Assembly: GCA_033439795.1 (NCBI GenBank) | Contig: JAUTDP010000007.1 | Span: 2,418,001-2,482,000 of the forward strand | Length of the DNA stretch: 64,000 nt | Source: Sordaria brevicollis | Lineage: Eukaryota; Ascomycota; Sordariomycetes; Sordariales; Sordariaceae | Direction of reading: 5' to 3' | In this document: one piece after another, positions 55,973 through 64,000 of the stretch | Position numbering within the stretch: the stretch's first letter is position 1 | Layout of the letters: every line of letters starts with the position of its first letter | Notes under the pieces: generated by a model | The model's database searches: none | What the model was told of the DNA's origin: nothing | What the model saw: the letters and a program-made list of their open reading frames with translations, nothing else | Made by a program: the position numbers and the translations under genes

Positions 55973-56736
55973 TTTGTGAGTTTGTACGTTGGTAACAGAA
56001 TATTCGTTTCAAAATTGTAAACCTGAGGCTTATGGTAACTGTGAAAACGATGTCCGTAATCAAAAAGAATTTGAAGAGAATGGTCGTTGAGAAGAGTGTC
56101 TACGTCGAGGTACTGAATATATGAGGATGAAGCAAGTGGAAACGAAACAGAGGGCCACTGACAAACACAGCATCTACAACTTCCTTGCATCCAAACATGA
56201 GAGATCGTGAAAGAAAGAATGATGTTGTCTCTCCTTAGGAGGTGGGTGTACTGCGACCACTGTAATTTGAAACAAACTTTCAAGCACGTGTACTACTCCT
56301 ACCATTACTCTGTTCCCAGAGTTGCTCACTGGGCACTTTGTCAACTTTGAGTGTTAACAAGTGAACATATCGCAGCTTCTCAACGATGTAAAGTGGAAGT
56401 CGTGGTGAGAGCTTGTCGGGTCCATGTTGAGCACAGATCCATTTCTTGGCATAACTTCAAATTCCCCACTTTCAGGTACCCTGTGGTGGGTGCACCTGCT
56501 GCATGTGCAGCGAACTGCGCAAGCAACAACATCCCTGGAGCTGTTTTAACTTTCTCCGTCTCTTTGTCTTTGAACACAATCTTTCCTCCTTCAACTCGGC
56601 CAGCTGTTTCGTTCTGACCTTGCGGTCTTCAACTGCTAGGGATATTCTTACTCGGTATACCTATTGTGCACCTGAGCCGCAAATCATTTGCACCTATCCT
56701 CCGCCACTGGCTTAGCTCGACACACCATATTCGAGA
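55973..56736. promoter_or_regulatory. Divergent region between the orphan and the SUZ-domain gene
   Basis: About 760 bp between two divergent start codons, expected to hold both promoters. The part before 56737 is CT-rich (about 56580-56710), as in fungal leaders. The ORF at 55969-56283 (-) has no features. Confidence 0.45.
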
Positions 56737-57636
56737 ATGGGGAAGAACGACAGCGTCCCTGATGCCTGGGATGACGATTGGGAATCTCTAGCGGATCGCG
56801 CGTCCAAGGAAGAACCGTCGCCCGAGCCAGAGAAGGAAGTCAAAATGACGAAAGCAGAAAGACTGGCTATGCATGCCGAGGCACAGCGGAAGCTATGGGA
56901 AGCAGCGTATGATTCCCCTCAACCAATAGCTAAGGTACCATTGCTCAACAGACATGTTAACTCGCTGCTCAGGGAATCCGAAAAAGAAATCAACTTTCTC
57001 GCGGCGACCAGCTCGGTACCCCTGACCACGCCTTTCAAACCAGCCATGAAGGTCCTCAGCCGTAGGCCGGTGATTGCAAAGAGAGACCCCGTGACTGGAC
57101 TAGAGCGATTAACGCTACAGGACGACGAGGATGATGACGTGGACAAGAACAAGAAGCAAGAGACGCCAGAGGAGATTCGAATGCGCCAACAACGAGAATT
57201 GGAGGAAAAGCAACGGCGGTATGAGGAGGCCCGGGCGAAGATCTTTGGCGAAGCTAGTCCATCATCGGGGTTGTCAACGCCCGGAAGTGTTACTCCCCCG
57301 AAGGAGACCGACAAGGCCGATAGGAATCGCAACGACAGGCCAAATCACAGGCGAGGAAGAGGACGCGGAGGCATGCATCGTACCGACAGTCGACCGGAAA
57401 GCCAAACCCGCCGCCTACCGTTCAACGCACAGTCAGCTCCCAGAGAGCTATTCGACCCAAACTATTCGGCAAAGCCAGGCTCCAACGGACAGAGACGGTC
57501 GGGAGAGGCCTCCCCGAGCATGAGCAGATCAAATTCACGACGGGATGAAGATCAAGTCATTCGGGCACCACGAGGTCCGGACAATAGTGGAAGAGGAGGA
57601 TTTGGCTTCGCTCGCCGTGGAGGCCAAGCGGGATGA
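56737..57636 (+). CDS. SUZ-domain RNA-binding protein
   Basis: Single-exon ORF of 299 residues starting MGKNDSVPDAWDDDWESLAD. Most of it is charged and probably disordered. Residues about 110-170 contain the SUZ motif (PVIAKRDPVTGLERLTLQDD, then EEIRMRQQRELEEKQRRYEE, ARAKIFG), which binds RNA in proteins such as SZRD1 and the R3H-SUZ family. The C-terminal 90 residues are RGG/RS-rich (RRGRGRGG, GRGGFGFARRGG), another RNA-binding feature. The VPDAWDDDWE start is shared by SUZRD1-like proteins. Likely role: mRNA binding in cytoplasm or nucleus (inference). It converges on nar1 with only 55 bp between stop codons, so the 3' UTRs probably overlap. Confidence 0.78.
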   Translation: MGKNDSVPDAWDDDWESLADRASKEEPSPEPEKEVKMTKAERLAMHAEAQRKLWEAAYDSPQPIAKVPLLNRHVNSLLRESEKEINFLAATSSVPLTTPFKPAMKVLSRRPVIAKRDPVTGLERLTLQDDEDDDVDKNKKQETPEEIRMRQQRELEEKQRRYEEARAKIFGEASPSSGLSTPGSVTPPKETDKADRNRNDRPNHRRGRGRGGMHRTDSRPESQTRRLPFNAQSAPRELFDPNYSAKPGSNGQRRSGEASPSMSRSNSRRDEDQVIRAPRGPDNSGRGGFGFARRGGQAG

Positions 57637-57691
57637 GTTCTATTATTCATATTGACGATCCTCCGATAGGCCTTAACTTGTGTTCGGCGCT

Positions 57692-59440
57692 CTACCACCC
57701 TCCGCCAATTTTCCCCGCAAGCTGGACGACTCTCTCCGTATCAGTCATCTTCTTCTCCTTGCCGACGTCACTGACAACCTCCCGGTAGCTTGTATACGCC
57801 AGTCTCTCCAGCTCTATCCCGGTGAGCGTTGACCAGTGTGTCAAGACATTCCTGATATGCGAAGGGGAAATGCCATCCACGTCCAGATCCGAAGTATTGT
57901 CCTGGGCTTCAGAGTCTGGCTCATCTCCCGAGAAGTATGCTTCATCAACTTCTTTCTGCCACTCCTTTTGTTCCAGGGGCCCTGGCTTTACAGCGAGACC
58001 TTTCCTATCAACTACCACTTGGTCATCTACCTTGATCTGGCCACCACCATTGGTACAACCGCCGGGACAAGCCATGACTTCAACATAGCCATAGTCCAAC
58101 CCATTGGCTTTGCCTGCCGGCCTCTTGGCGCTACCGAACGGTTTCCCGCCGGGCATTCGGGACGCCTTGGCAGGCTTCAGCTTGCGGACCAAGTTCTGAA
58201 TATTTCGGAAGCCATAATACCGCGCCGATTTGAACAGGATCTCGCCCGATTCAGCCACCACCTTGTATTCGACAACGTCGGCGTTCCTCCCGGGTACTAT
58301 TTGTATTTGGGATCCAGGGTGCCTTGCTTGCAAGTGGCGAAGGATAAAGTGCATGTTACCACCGGATGTGCCAGCCTCGCGTAACTGTTGGCGTTGACTG
58401 GGCCGGAAGAGGAAGTCGTGGATTGATGGGTCGGGATATTGTGGGGTTTGAGGCGGCACCGAGGCCGGCAGACCGAAAAAGTCCAAGTCTCTAGATGCGG
58501 CAAGCATAAGGATCTCTTTGCTTGTGATAACGCAATCGACGTCTCGTACTCCCCTACCCGGCTTACCATCCCCCGCCCAGACGGCATCGGTCAACTCTTC
58601 GCGACTAGCCTCGAGCTTTTTGTCAAAACATGGCATCACAGCCAAGTGCCATATCCTGTCAGGGGAGATATTGAGGATGCGGCTGAGGGATGTTTTGAGG
58701 AGGGTGCCCATGAGGGCCTGTGGTGATTTTACTCGGGAAAGATGCGGTAGTACGTAGGGGTGTGTCTTTTCGGCATAGCATACCCAACCAGGGCATGAAG
58801 CAGTAAGAACTGGTGTAGCAGCCTTGTCGGACGGTGCTATCGAGCCTCCAAGCACTTCGTCAGACCCAAGGACAAGAGTTGCCTCCCGCGCCGTGTTTGT
58901 GTCCACCACCCACGTGAACTTGTTCCCCCACTTTCCACCTCTTGCTAGACCCTGTTCTCCCAGGAAGAGTTGCTCAATCATGCGACCGGCTTGCTGTTCT
59001 GTGACACCCTTGCCGCACGTCGCAGCCAAATTGGCTCTGCTCTGAGGCGAGACGCTCGCAACATATAGCTTCGCGGCGCTGTTTTCCAGGCCTTCGACCG
59101 AGTACTTCCCGTTCGCATCGGGACCTACTAGCTTCAGGGCCGGAGCGGAGTCCAGCACGTTGAGAACCTCATTGTGACTCTGTAGACTGACTAGTACGGC
59201 TTCGGCAGATGTTACGCAACCGGAACAGGCGAGGCAGTCGGTAAGCGAGATCTCGGCCGGCGGGGCATTGTTGCTCTTGATTTCTGGTTGCTGGCCGTCA
59301 AGAATGACCTCGAATTCGTTGGAGGTGTTGGCTTCGCTCGCGGCCGGCGCGGCGGTCGGTAGAGTCTCGATTGGCTTGATGCAGGCCACGCCGGGGCTGA
59401 TGAAGTCGTTGAGATCGTCGACGGAAAGTATCGCGGACAT
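57692..59440 (-). CDS. nar1: Cytosolic Fe-S cluster assembly factor Nar1
   Basis: Single-exon ORF of 582 residues. It has the iron-only hydrogenase-like fold. N-terminal cluster ligands are C20 (SPGVAC) and C69, C72, C75 (DCLACSGC). The H-cluster-like region has LTASCPGWVCYAEKTHPYVL, then LAVMPCFDKKLEA, GTSGGNMHFILR and CPGGCTNGGGQIKV. Nar1 passes Fe-S clusters from the early scaffold (Nbp35/Cfd1) to the CIA targeting complex in the cytosol and is essential in yeast. It lacks hydrogenase activity. Length fits filamentous fungal Nar1, which is longer than the yeast protein (about 490). The start is the first Met in frame. Its 3' end lies 55 bp from that of the SUZ gene. Confidence 0.95.
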   Translation of the reverse strand: MSAILSVDDLNDFISPGVACIKPIETLPTAAPAASEANTSNEFEVILDGQQPEIKSNNAPPAEISLTDCLACSGCVTSAEAVLVSLQSHNEVLNVLDSAPALKLVGPDANGKYSVEGLENSAAKLYVASVSPQSRANLAATCGKGVTEQQAGRMIEQLFLGEQGLARGGKWGNKFTWVVDTNTAREATLVLGSDEVLGGSIAPSDKAATPVLTASCPGWVCYAEKTHPYVLPHLSRVKSPQALMGTLLKTSLSRILNISPDRIWHLAVMPCFDKKLEASREELTDAVWAGDGKPGRGVRDVDCVITSKEILMLAASRDLDFFGLPASVPPQTPQYPDPSIHDFLFRPSQRQQLREAGTSGGNMHFILRHLQARHPGSQIQIVPGRNADVVEYKVVAESGEILFKSARYYGFRNIQNLVRKLKPAKASRMPGGKPFGSAKRPAGKANGLDYGYVEVMACPGGCTNGGGQIKVDDQVVVDRKGLAVKPGPLEQKEWQKEVDEAYFSGDEPDSEAQDNTSDLDVDGISPSHIRNVLTHWSTLTGIELERLAYTSYREVVSDVGKEKKMTDTERVVQLAGKIGGGW

Positions 59441-60437
59441 TTTTGTTTCTAGATGATCAGGCCGGGTGCCTGATTATCTCTCGGGTGTGAATTATCGTAT
59501 AGGTGTGTTGGTCAACGTTCGACCTCGAAGGACTTGTAGGAATCTTTGAGAAGCAGTACAGTAGGCCGAGGATGAACTGCGCTGAGTCGATTAGACCGAG
59601 TCCCTGGCGCGCTCCTTACAAATCAAATGCAGATGTGCAAGTTTGTTTGCCACGCTAACTCTTGGGGAACCGCCAACGGTTTGGTTTTTTCCAATATGGT
59701 GTTCGACAGTAAGAAATGGAAAGCTAGTAAAGCCCTATTGGAGTCGTCTGGTTTTACTTTTCTCAAGTAGTTCAATGTCAATGGCGACAGTCATAAGCTC
59801 AGTTTACTGCTTTGAAATTGACATTTCCTCGGGGCTTGATTGGACGTGCGGGGGTCCGATGCGAGATCGGCTTTTGCTCCCTCCAGTGGCGGTTTCAAGT
59901 TGTCAGAACTGTCTTTGTGACTGACAATTCGAATTTCGAATTCCTCCCCCCACCCCGCCGTCGGACCCCTCCCCCACTCTCCCGCTGCCAAGCCGCCAGA
60001 TGTGCCTGATCTGAGCCGCGCAAGGATCTCCCGACAGGCGCCCCCGATTGTTTAGCAGGGGCTTGGCATGAGGCTCGCAATCGTTATCGATGACGTAGTG
60101 ACTTTGTTAATGATCGGCTAGTGACCGGTACCTGTCACTGTGTTCCATGCTGTGGTGCTTGGTCGTTCGTGCCTGGGTTTGCCGAATTTGGAGCTCCAAT
60201 TCGTCATTGGAGATGGCATTATTTTTGTTTAGCATGTAGAGAAGGTAGTATAAGAACGTGACGGTGGTCGACCTTGTGTAGCTTCCTTCCACTTTTGCTT
60301 TGGCCATTATCTCTTTCCCAGTAACTACCACCCCCTTCTGGAACAGCACAAAGACACATCCATTAACAACCATCTGAACCGAGTCCGTCAAACATTCGTC
60401 TTATTCCACTAATTACCAAATCACTCCATCAGCGATC
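59441..60437. promoter_or_regulatory. Divergent region between nar1 and the membrane protein gene
   Basis: About 1 kb between two divergent start codons, so both promoters should lie here. The CCCCCCACCCC-type runs near 59945-59990 are the only notable composition feature. No gene was supported. Confidence 0.45.
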
Positions 60438-61164
60438 ATGGGTAACAACGACGTAAGTGAAGGAAAAGCCTTTTGGGGAGTTGAAACATACACAAGTGGA
60501 ACATCAACATTCTGACCGGCTCCACGTAGTCCATCTCGACATACGCCTTCGCCAGTCTGGCCTGGCTCTCCCTCGAAGCCGTGCCGCTCATCGTTTGGCC
60601 GACCTTCATCAGCTCGATGCTCACCGAGAACGCCGCGCACGCTCACGCTCCTGCCGTGGTAAACGTCGTTGAGACATACTTTGCCCGTTACCTGGGGTTC
60701 TCCCAATTGGTCATTGGCCTCCTCATCGTCACCCTCTCCGGTGCTCTACCGCTCACCACCAAGGTGACTTGTACGTTTTGCCTGCCCATTTACACCATAC
60801 TACATGTTGGGTGTTTACATGTATACTAACTCATCTCTTTCTCCATACAGCCCCAGACGATGCCAACTCCCCCTACGCCAACGCCGTCGTCTTCATCTCC
60901 ATGTTCTACCACGCCATTGGCGCCGCCTACGGCTACAGCCGCTACACCAGCAGCGGCGGTCACGTCGGCTACCTGCTCGGCTTCACCGGCAGCGGCATCA
61001 TGGCCGCCTATGCCCTGTGGCTCTTCATGTTCTCCAGCGAGCACGCTAAGGTCAATGCTGCGACTGGTGCCGACAGGAGGACGAGCAACTTCCCCTTCAA
61101 GAACGCTGAGGCTGAGAAGAGGTTCGAGGGTGACAAGAGGAGGGCTACCCGCAAGGCTATCTAA
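60438..61164 (+). CDS. Four-helix membrane protein of unknown function
   Basis: Three exons, 60438-60452, 60530-60770 and 60851-61164, giving 189 residues. The first coding exon is only 15 nt (MGNND). Predicted transmembrane segments lie near residues 11-33 (AFASLAWLSLEAVPLIVW), 57-82 (FSQLVIGLLIVTLSGALPL), 95-115 (NAVVFISMFYHAIGAAYG) and 121-146 (GHVGYLLGFTGSGIMAAYAL). The C-terminus is basic and soluble (FEGDKRRATRKAI). The third junction restores TTKVTSPDDANSPYANAVVF. It resembles small fungal multipass proteins of unknown function. I do not recognise a characterised family. The RKAI end may act as an ER-retrieval-like signal, which is speculative. Confidence 0.78.
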
Positions 61165-61903
61165 GCACTGGATGCTTGGACTGCTTTGGGTCTTCTGTGT
61201 TTGTGTATGAGAATGGAGGTTTTAGACCTCCTGATGAACTAGTTCGCATTCCTGGAGTTTGGTGAGACCTCAGGGGCTACCATTTCTTATGGTTGGGTTA
61301 GGCTATCTACCAACCTTGCCTGTGTACTTTATAGGGTTGCTTTGATCTTTTTTGGCGAAGCATTGCGGTTACGGAAATTCAAGGATCATGATTTTTGATT
61401 GATCATTTACGAAAGCGTGTGCAGAGACTTGATGGATATTGGCAGTTTCCAGGTGCAGTAATCTTTCAGCAATTTACGGGAAACCACCCAGGGCATATCA
61501 GCGCCCATTGCGACTCAACGAAAGACAGTTATCCATTGATCTGTAAAAGAGCCGTCGAAACTATGAAACTCTCGAATCCGCAAGTTAACCCATAATGCAA
61601 AGCCATGCTCCATTGTATCCCTTTTACTCCATACACCTCAGATCAATAAGTAATGCTCCATCACATATCTCCCAGCGGGAATCGAAAAAGAAACGAAGGA
61701 GAAGAGCCGACACCCTCGCCAGAGGGACTTTCAAGATCCCAAGCAAGGCCTTGTTATCCCTTCCTGGACATCAAGGTACGGCTTGTGAGTGTGCACCCTG
61801 TCCCCAGAAAGATGGACATTCACGGCACATACCAGTATCCCCACATGGCCGTATTGACCTTTGGATTGGATACCAAATACAGGATATAAAGCCGCATTGG
61901 CTT
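61165..61903. other. Convergent 3' region between membrane protein and zinc-finger genes
   Basis: About 740 bp between convergent stop codons. Short ORFs (61395-61595, 61595-62098 on +) are mostly UTR or antisense. No feature was supported. Confidence 0.45.
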
Positions 61904-63057
61904 CTATTCCTCAACGGTTTGTCTGGCCGTCTCCGGCACATCGTCACCACCACCTATCCCGTTTGCCACGGCTTTCTCCGGCAGCTGAACGTCCGCCAGG
62001 CCCTTAAGCACGGCTTGACGACGTGCATGCCAGGCCTGTTCGCTTCTTACAACCTGATCCAGAAGGATCTCCTTCTCCAGCCACTCTTGCTTGTATAGCT
62101 CTTCCCAACGTTTGCAGTCATCGCGCAGCTTCTCGCCTTCCGCTTCCACCAACTTGACTTGTAGCCGGCACAGCTTCATCAGCCTCTCCAAAGGCATGTC
62201 GAGCTCTTTGGGACTGAAGCCATGGTCTGTGGTCAACTGCGTAAACTCGCCACTGTCGTCTCCGCCGCTGCCATCATCAACTGAGTCGTCTTGCCCAGCC
62301 GCATGAGAGTCCGGCCGTCGGATTATGATCTTCACCTTGGCCGACTTCCCAGCAGGACCGCCTCCTGCTTGCATACTCTTGGGCACTGGGTCGGAAGGTC
62401 GCAAAGCCTCGGTCTCGTGTACAGTCCGCATGTGTTTGGCTAGGGCATCAGAACGTGTGAAAGCGCGGTCGCATTCTGGTGTACGGAGTTAGTACTTTAG
62501 AACCCATCCATCTTTAAGCCACCAAAGGAGAACGCCTTACCGGGCAAATAACAGTAGAATGGCTTTTCCCTTGTGTGCGACCGCATGTGCGCCTTGAGAG
62601 CGTAGCCGCTGGCATGGGGCAGACTCTTTCTACTACACCCAATCCATTCGCACGTGTACTTCTTCTGTCGACCCTCGATGTGCGAGTTGTGGATGTGTTC
62701 AACGAGCCTATCCATATTCCCCAGATCCCCAACCTTGCAGCCTTCCCAAGCACAGATGGTGACTTGTTCCTGAAAGTCATCTTCGTCTTGTCGCGCATTG
62801 ATTGGAGAACTGGGAATGTCGCCATCGGTATCGGAGGAGACGTCGGACATGCCGTCTGGGAAGTCTGGGTCGGCTTCAGGTTCTTGAATGACGGCCGATG
62901 AAGCTGTCGACCCGGTGGTGACCTTGATGCGCTTCGTTGGAGGCTCCTCTGGCTCGTCGGCGGCTTCTGGTACCTCATCCGCAAAAATCTCTTCTTCGTC
63001 AGACGACGCCATAGATGACAGCGGCGAGTCATCCGCCGGAGAATATTCCCTAGTCAT
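61904..63057 (-). CDS. C2H2 zinc-finger protein (Iec1-like)
   Basis: Two exons, 63057-62541 and 62475-61904, giving 362 residues. The N-terminus (1-95) is acidic and disordered with KRIKV-type basic patches. Three C2H2-type fingers follow: ICAWEGCKVGDLGNMDRLVE with HIHNSH, YTCEWIGCSRKSLPHASGYA with LKAHMRSH, and, rebuilt across the intron, FYCYLPECDRAFTRSDALAK with HMRTVH. After a Gly/Ser-rich linker, a coiled-coil-like region (LERLMKLCRLQVKLVEAEGE, KLRDDCKRWEELYKQEWLEK) could mediate dimer or complex formation. The layout resembles fission yeast Iec1, an INO80 chromatin-remodelling subunit. An ordinary transcription factor remains possible. The donor is G/GTAAGG and the branch site AGTACTAACT is a perfect fungal match. 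Confidence 0.82.
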
Positions 63058-64000
63058 AATGGCGGAATGTTCTGCGTGGGTCGTCGGTGATGTCTTGGTG
63101 TATGTCGCGTCTCAGCAGGGCGCGTGGGTTAGGAAAGATGTGGTGATAATCCGTCCTAGCTGCTGATGGTAATTGGTGGTGATGGTGTCGACGATGGTGC
63201 TGAATGGTGTCGCGCCAGAATTGGCTATTGGACGTCGATTTCGGTAGTAAGGTCCGTGACAATTGGTTATCGCGGCGTCGCCCTGATGACTGCTCCTAGC
63301 CTTATGGAAACAGATTTGAAGTTGCGGGAGAGAAAAGCATGAGAAAGAGCACTAGAGAAACAATGTTAGGTCAAAGAAGGAGTCGTGTTCTACGATGAAC
63401 CGCTTCTCAATTTCCCCCGGTCTGTCGACGCGGAGCTGCCCCATCAGCGGTACCTTCCTGTAGGCTCAATGGGGTTCATGAATGCGCCTGCCATCGGCCT
63501 CAACCTTAGAATGGAAGGGCGAAGTTCGGGCGCCATTCACAGCGTGACCACAGCCATCAGCCCAGCCTGCGACAGCTGGCAATCGCCTGTTGGAAGTCGC
63601 TGCCTCTGGGGATGGTCCCATCCCTGGGCTCCAAACACGGCAACCGCGCCCCAGGTTTTCATCCGTTCAGTGTGATGTTGGGCAATCGCCTCCCCCTGTT
63701 CGTGATCTTCATGACCAGTTCACCTCTTCAAGAGTGTGTCATCCCATTCGCTGGCTGCCCGACCGACGCCCCACTGCTTGAGACGTCTACAGGCGCGAGA
63801 GGCGCCTAGACCTGGCCGCTGTGGCAGTTTTTGTCAACCCCTCCCCCGCTGGAACTCGGGGGCCTGTTTGAGACTTTGAGCGCACTTGCATTTCTTTCCT
63901 GCATTCATCCACCGCGTCGACGCGATCTTCGAATCCTTTCCGCTGCCACCATCTATCCGTCTGCTTTGTGCTACTCGAGTTCGACCCCAAACAACCGTCG
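63058..64000. other. Window end without supported genes
   Basis: About 0.94 kb upstream of the zinc-finger gene, including its promoter. ORFs at 63385-63675 and 63787-63990 have no start context or domain. The next gene may begin beyond the window. Confidence 0.45.

Overview
This window is fungal nuclear DNA from a filamentous ascomycete. The closest fit is Neurospora or a near relative in the Sordariales. Three things point there. Genes carry short introns of about 50-120 nt with GTAAGT-like donors and CTAAC-type branch points. Protein families and domain layouts are typical of Pezizomycotina. Two long AT-rich, stop-riddled blocks (about 25.4-31.0 kb and 49.6-52.4 kb) look like transposons destroyed by repeat-induced point mutation (RIP). 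No gene is named from a database search. Exon joins were worked out by hand from splice signals, reading phase and family conservation.

Layout. From 0 to 16.2 kb there are housekeeping genes: D-arabinono-1,4-lactone oxidase (-), a CCHC zinc-knuckle protein (-), the meiotic cohesin kleisin Rec8 (+), Rab escort protein (-), an isolated fragment resembling the eIF3j N-terminus (-), a 57-residue secreted peptide (-), the ER membrane protein Asterix/WDR83OS (-), and AIR carboxylase of purine synthesis (-). From 16.6 to 21.07 kb lies an apparently intact 4.46-kb DNA transposon. It has 58-bp terminal inverted repeats, flanking TA, a DD34E IS630/Tc1-type transposase and a convergent 910-residue gene of unknown function. 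From 21.2 to 25.0 kb come Dus4-type tRNA dihydrouridine synthase (+, with a GC-AG intron) and a cyclin K/Pch1-like cyclin (-).

From 25.39 to 31.00 kb is a RIP-mutated Ty1/copia retrotransposon with 188-bp LTRs and an exact GAAAG duplication. After it come Prp4 of the U4/U6 snRNP (-), an S6K-type AGC kinase (+), a DOMON-cytochrome b561 protein (+), ATP synthase subunit h (+) and a Sch9-type C2+AGC kinase (-). From 49.63 to 52.38 kb is a RIP-mutated piggyBac-like element with about 36-bp inverted repeats. The last part holds a predicted two-exon orphan (-), a SUZ-domain protein (+), Nar1 of cytosolic Fe-S assembly (-), a four-helix membrane protein (+) and a C2H2 zinc-finger protein (-).

The host genes do not form one pathway. 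They span redox, meiosis, Rab prenylation, purine synthesis, tRNA modification, splicing, TOR-type signalling, respiration and Fe-S assembly. The AGC kinases of the S6K and Sch9 types lie within about 12 kb of each other. The most unusual object is the two-gene DNA transposon, which stays unmutated beside two elements that show full RIP damage.
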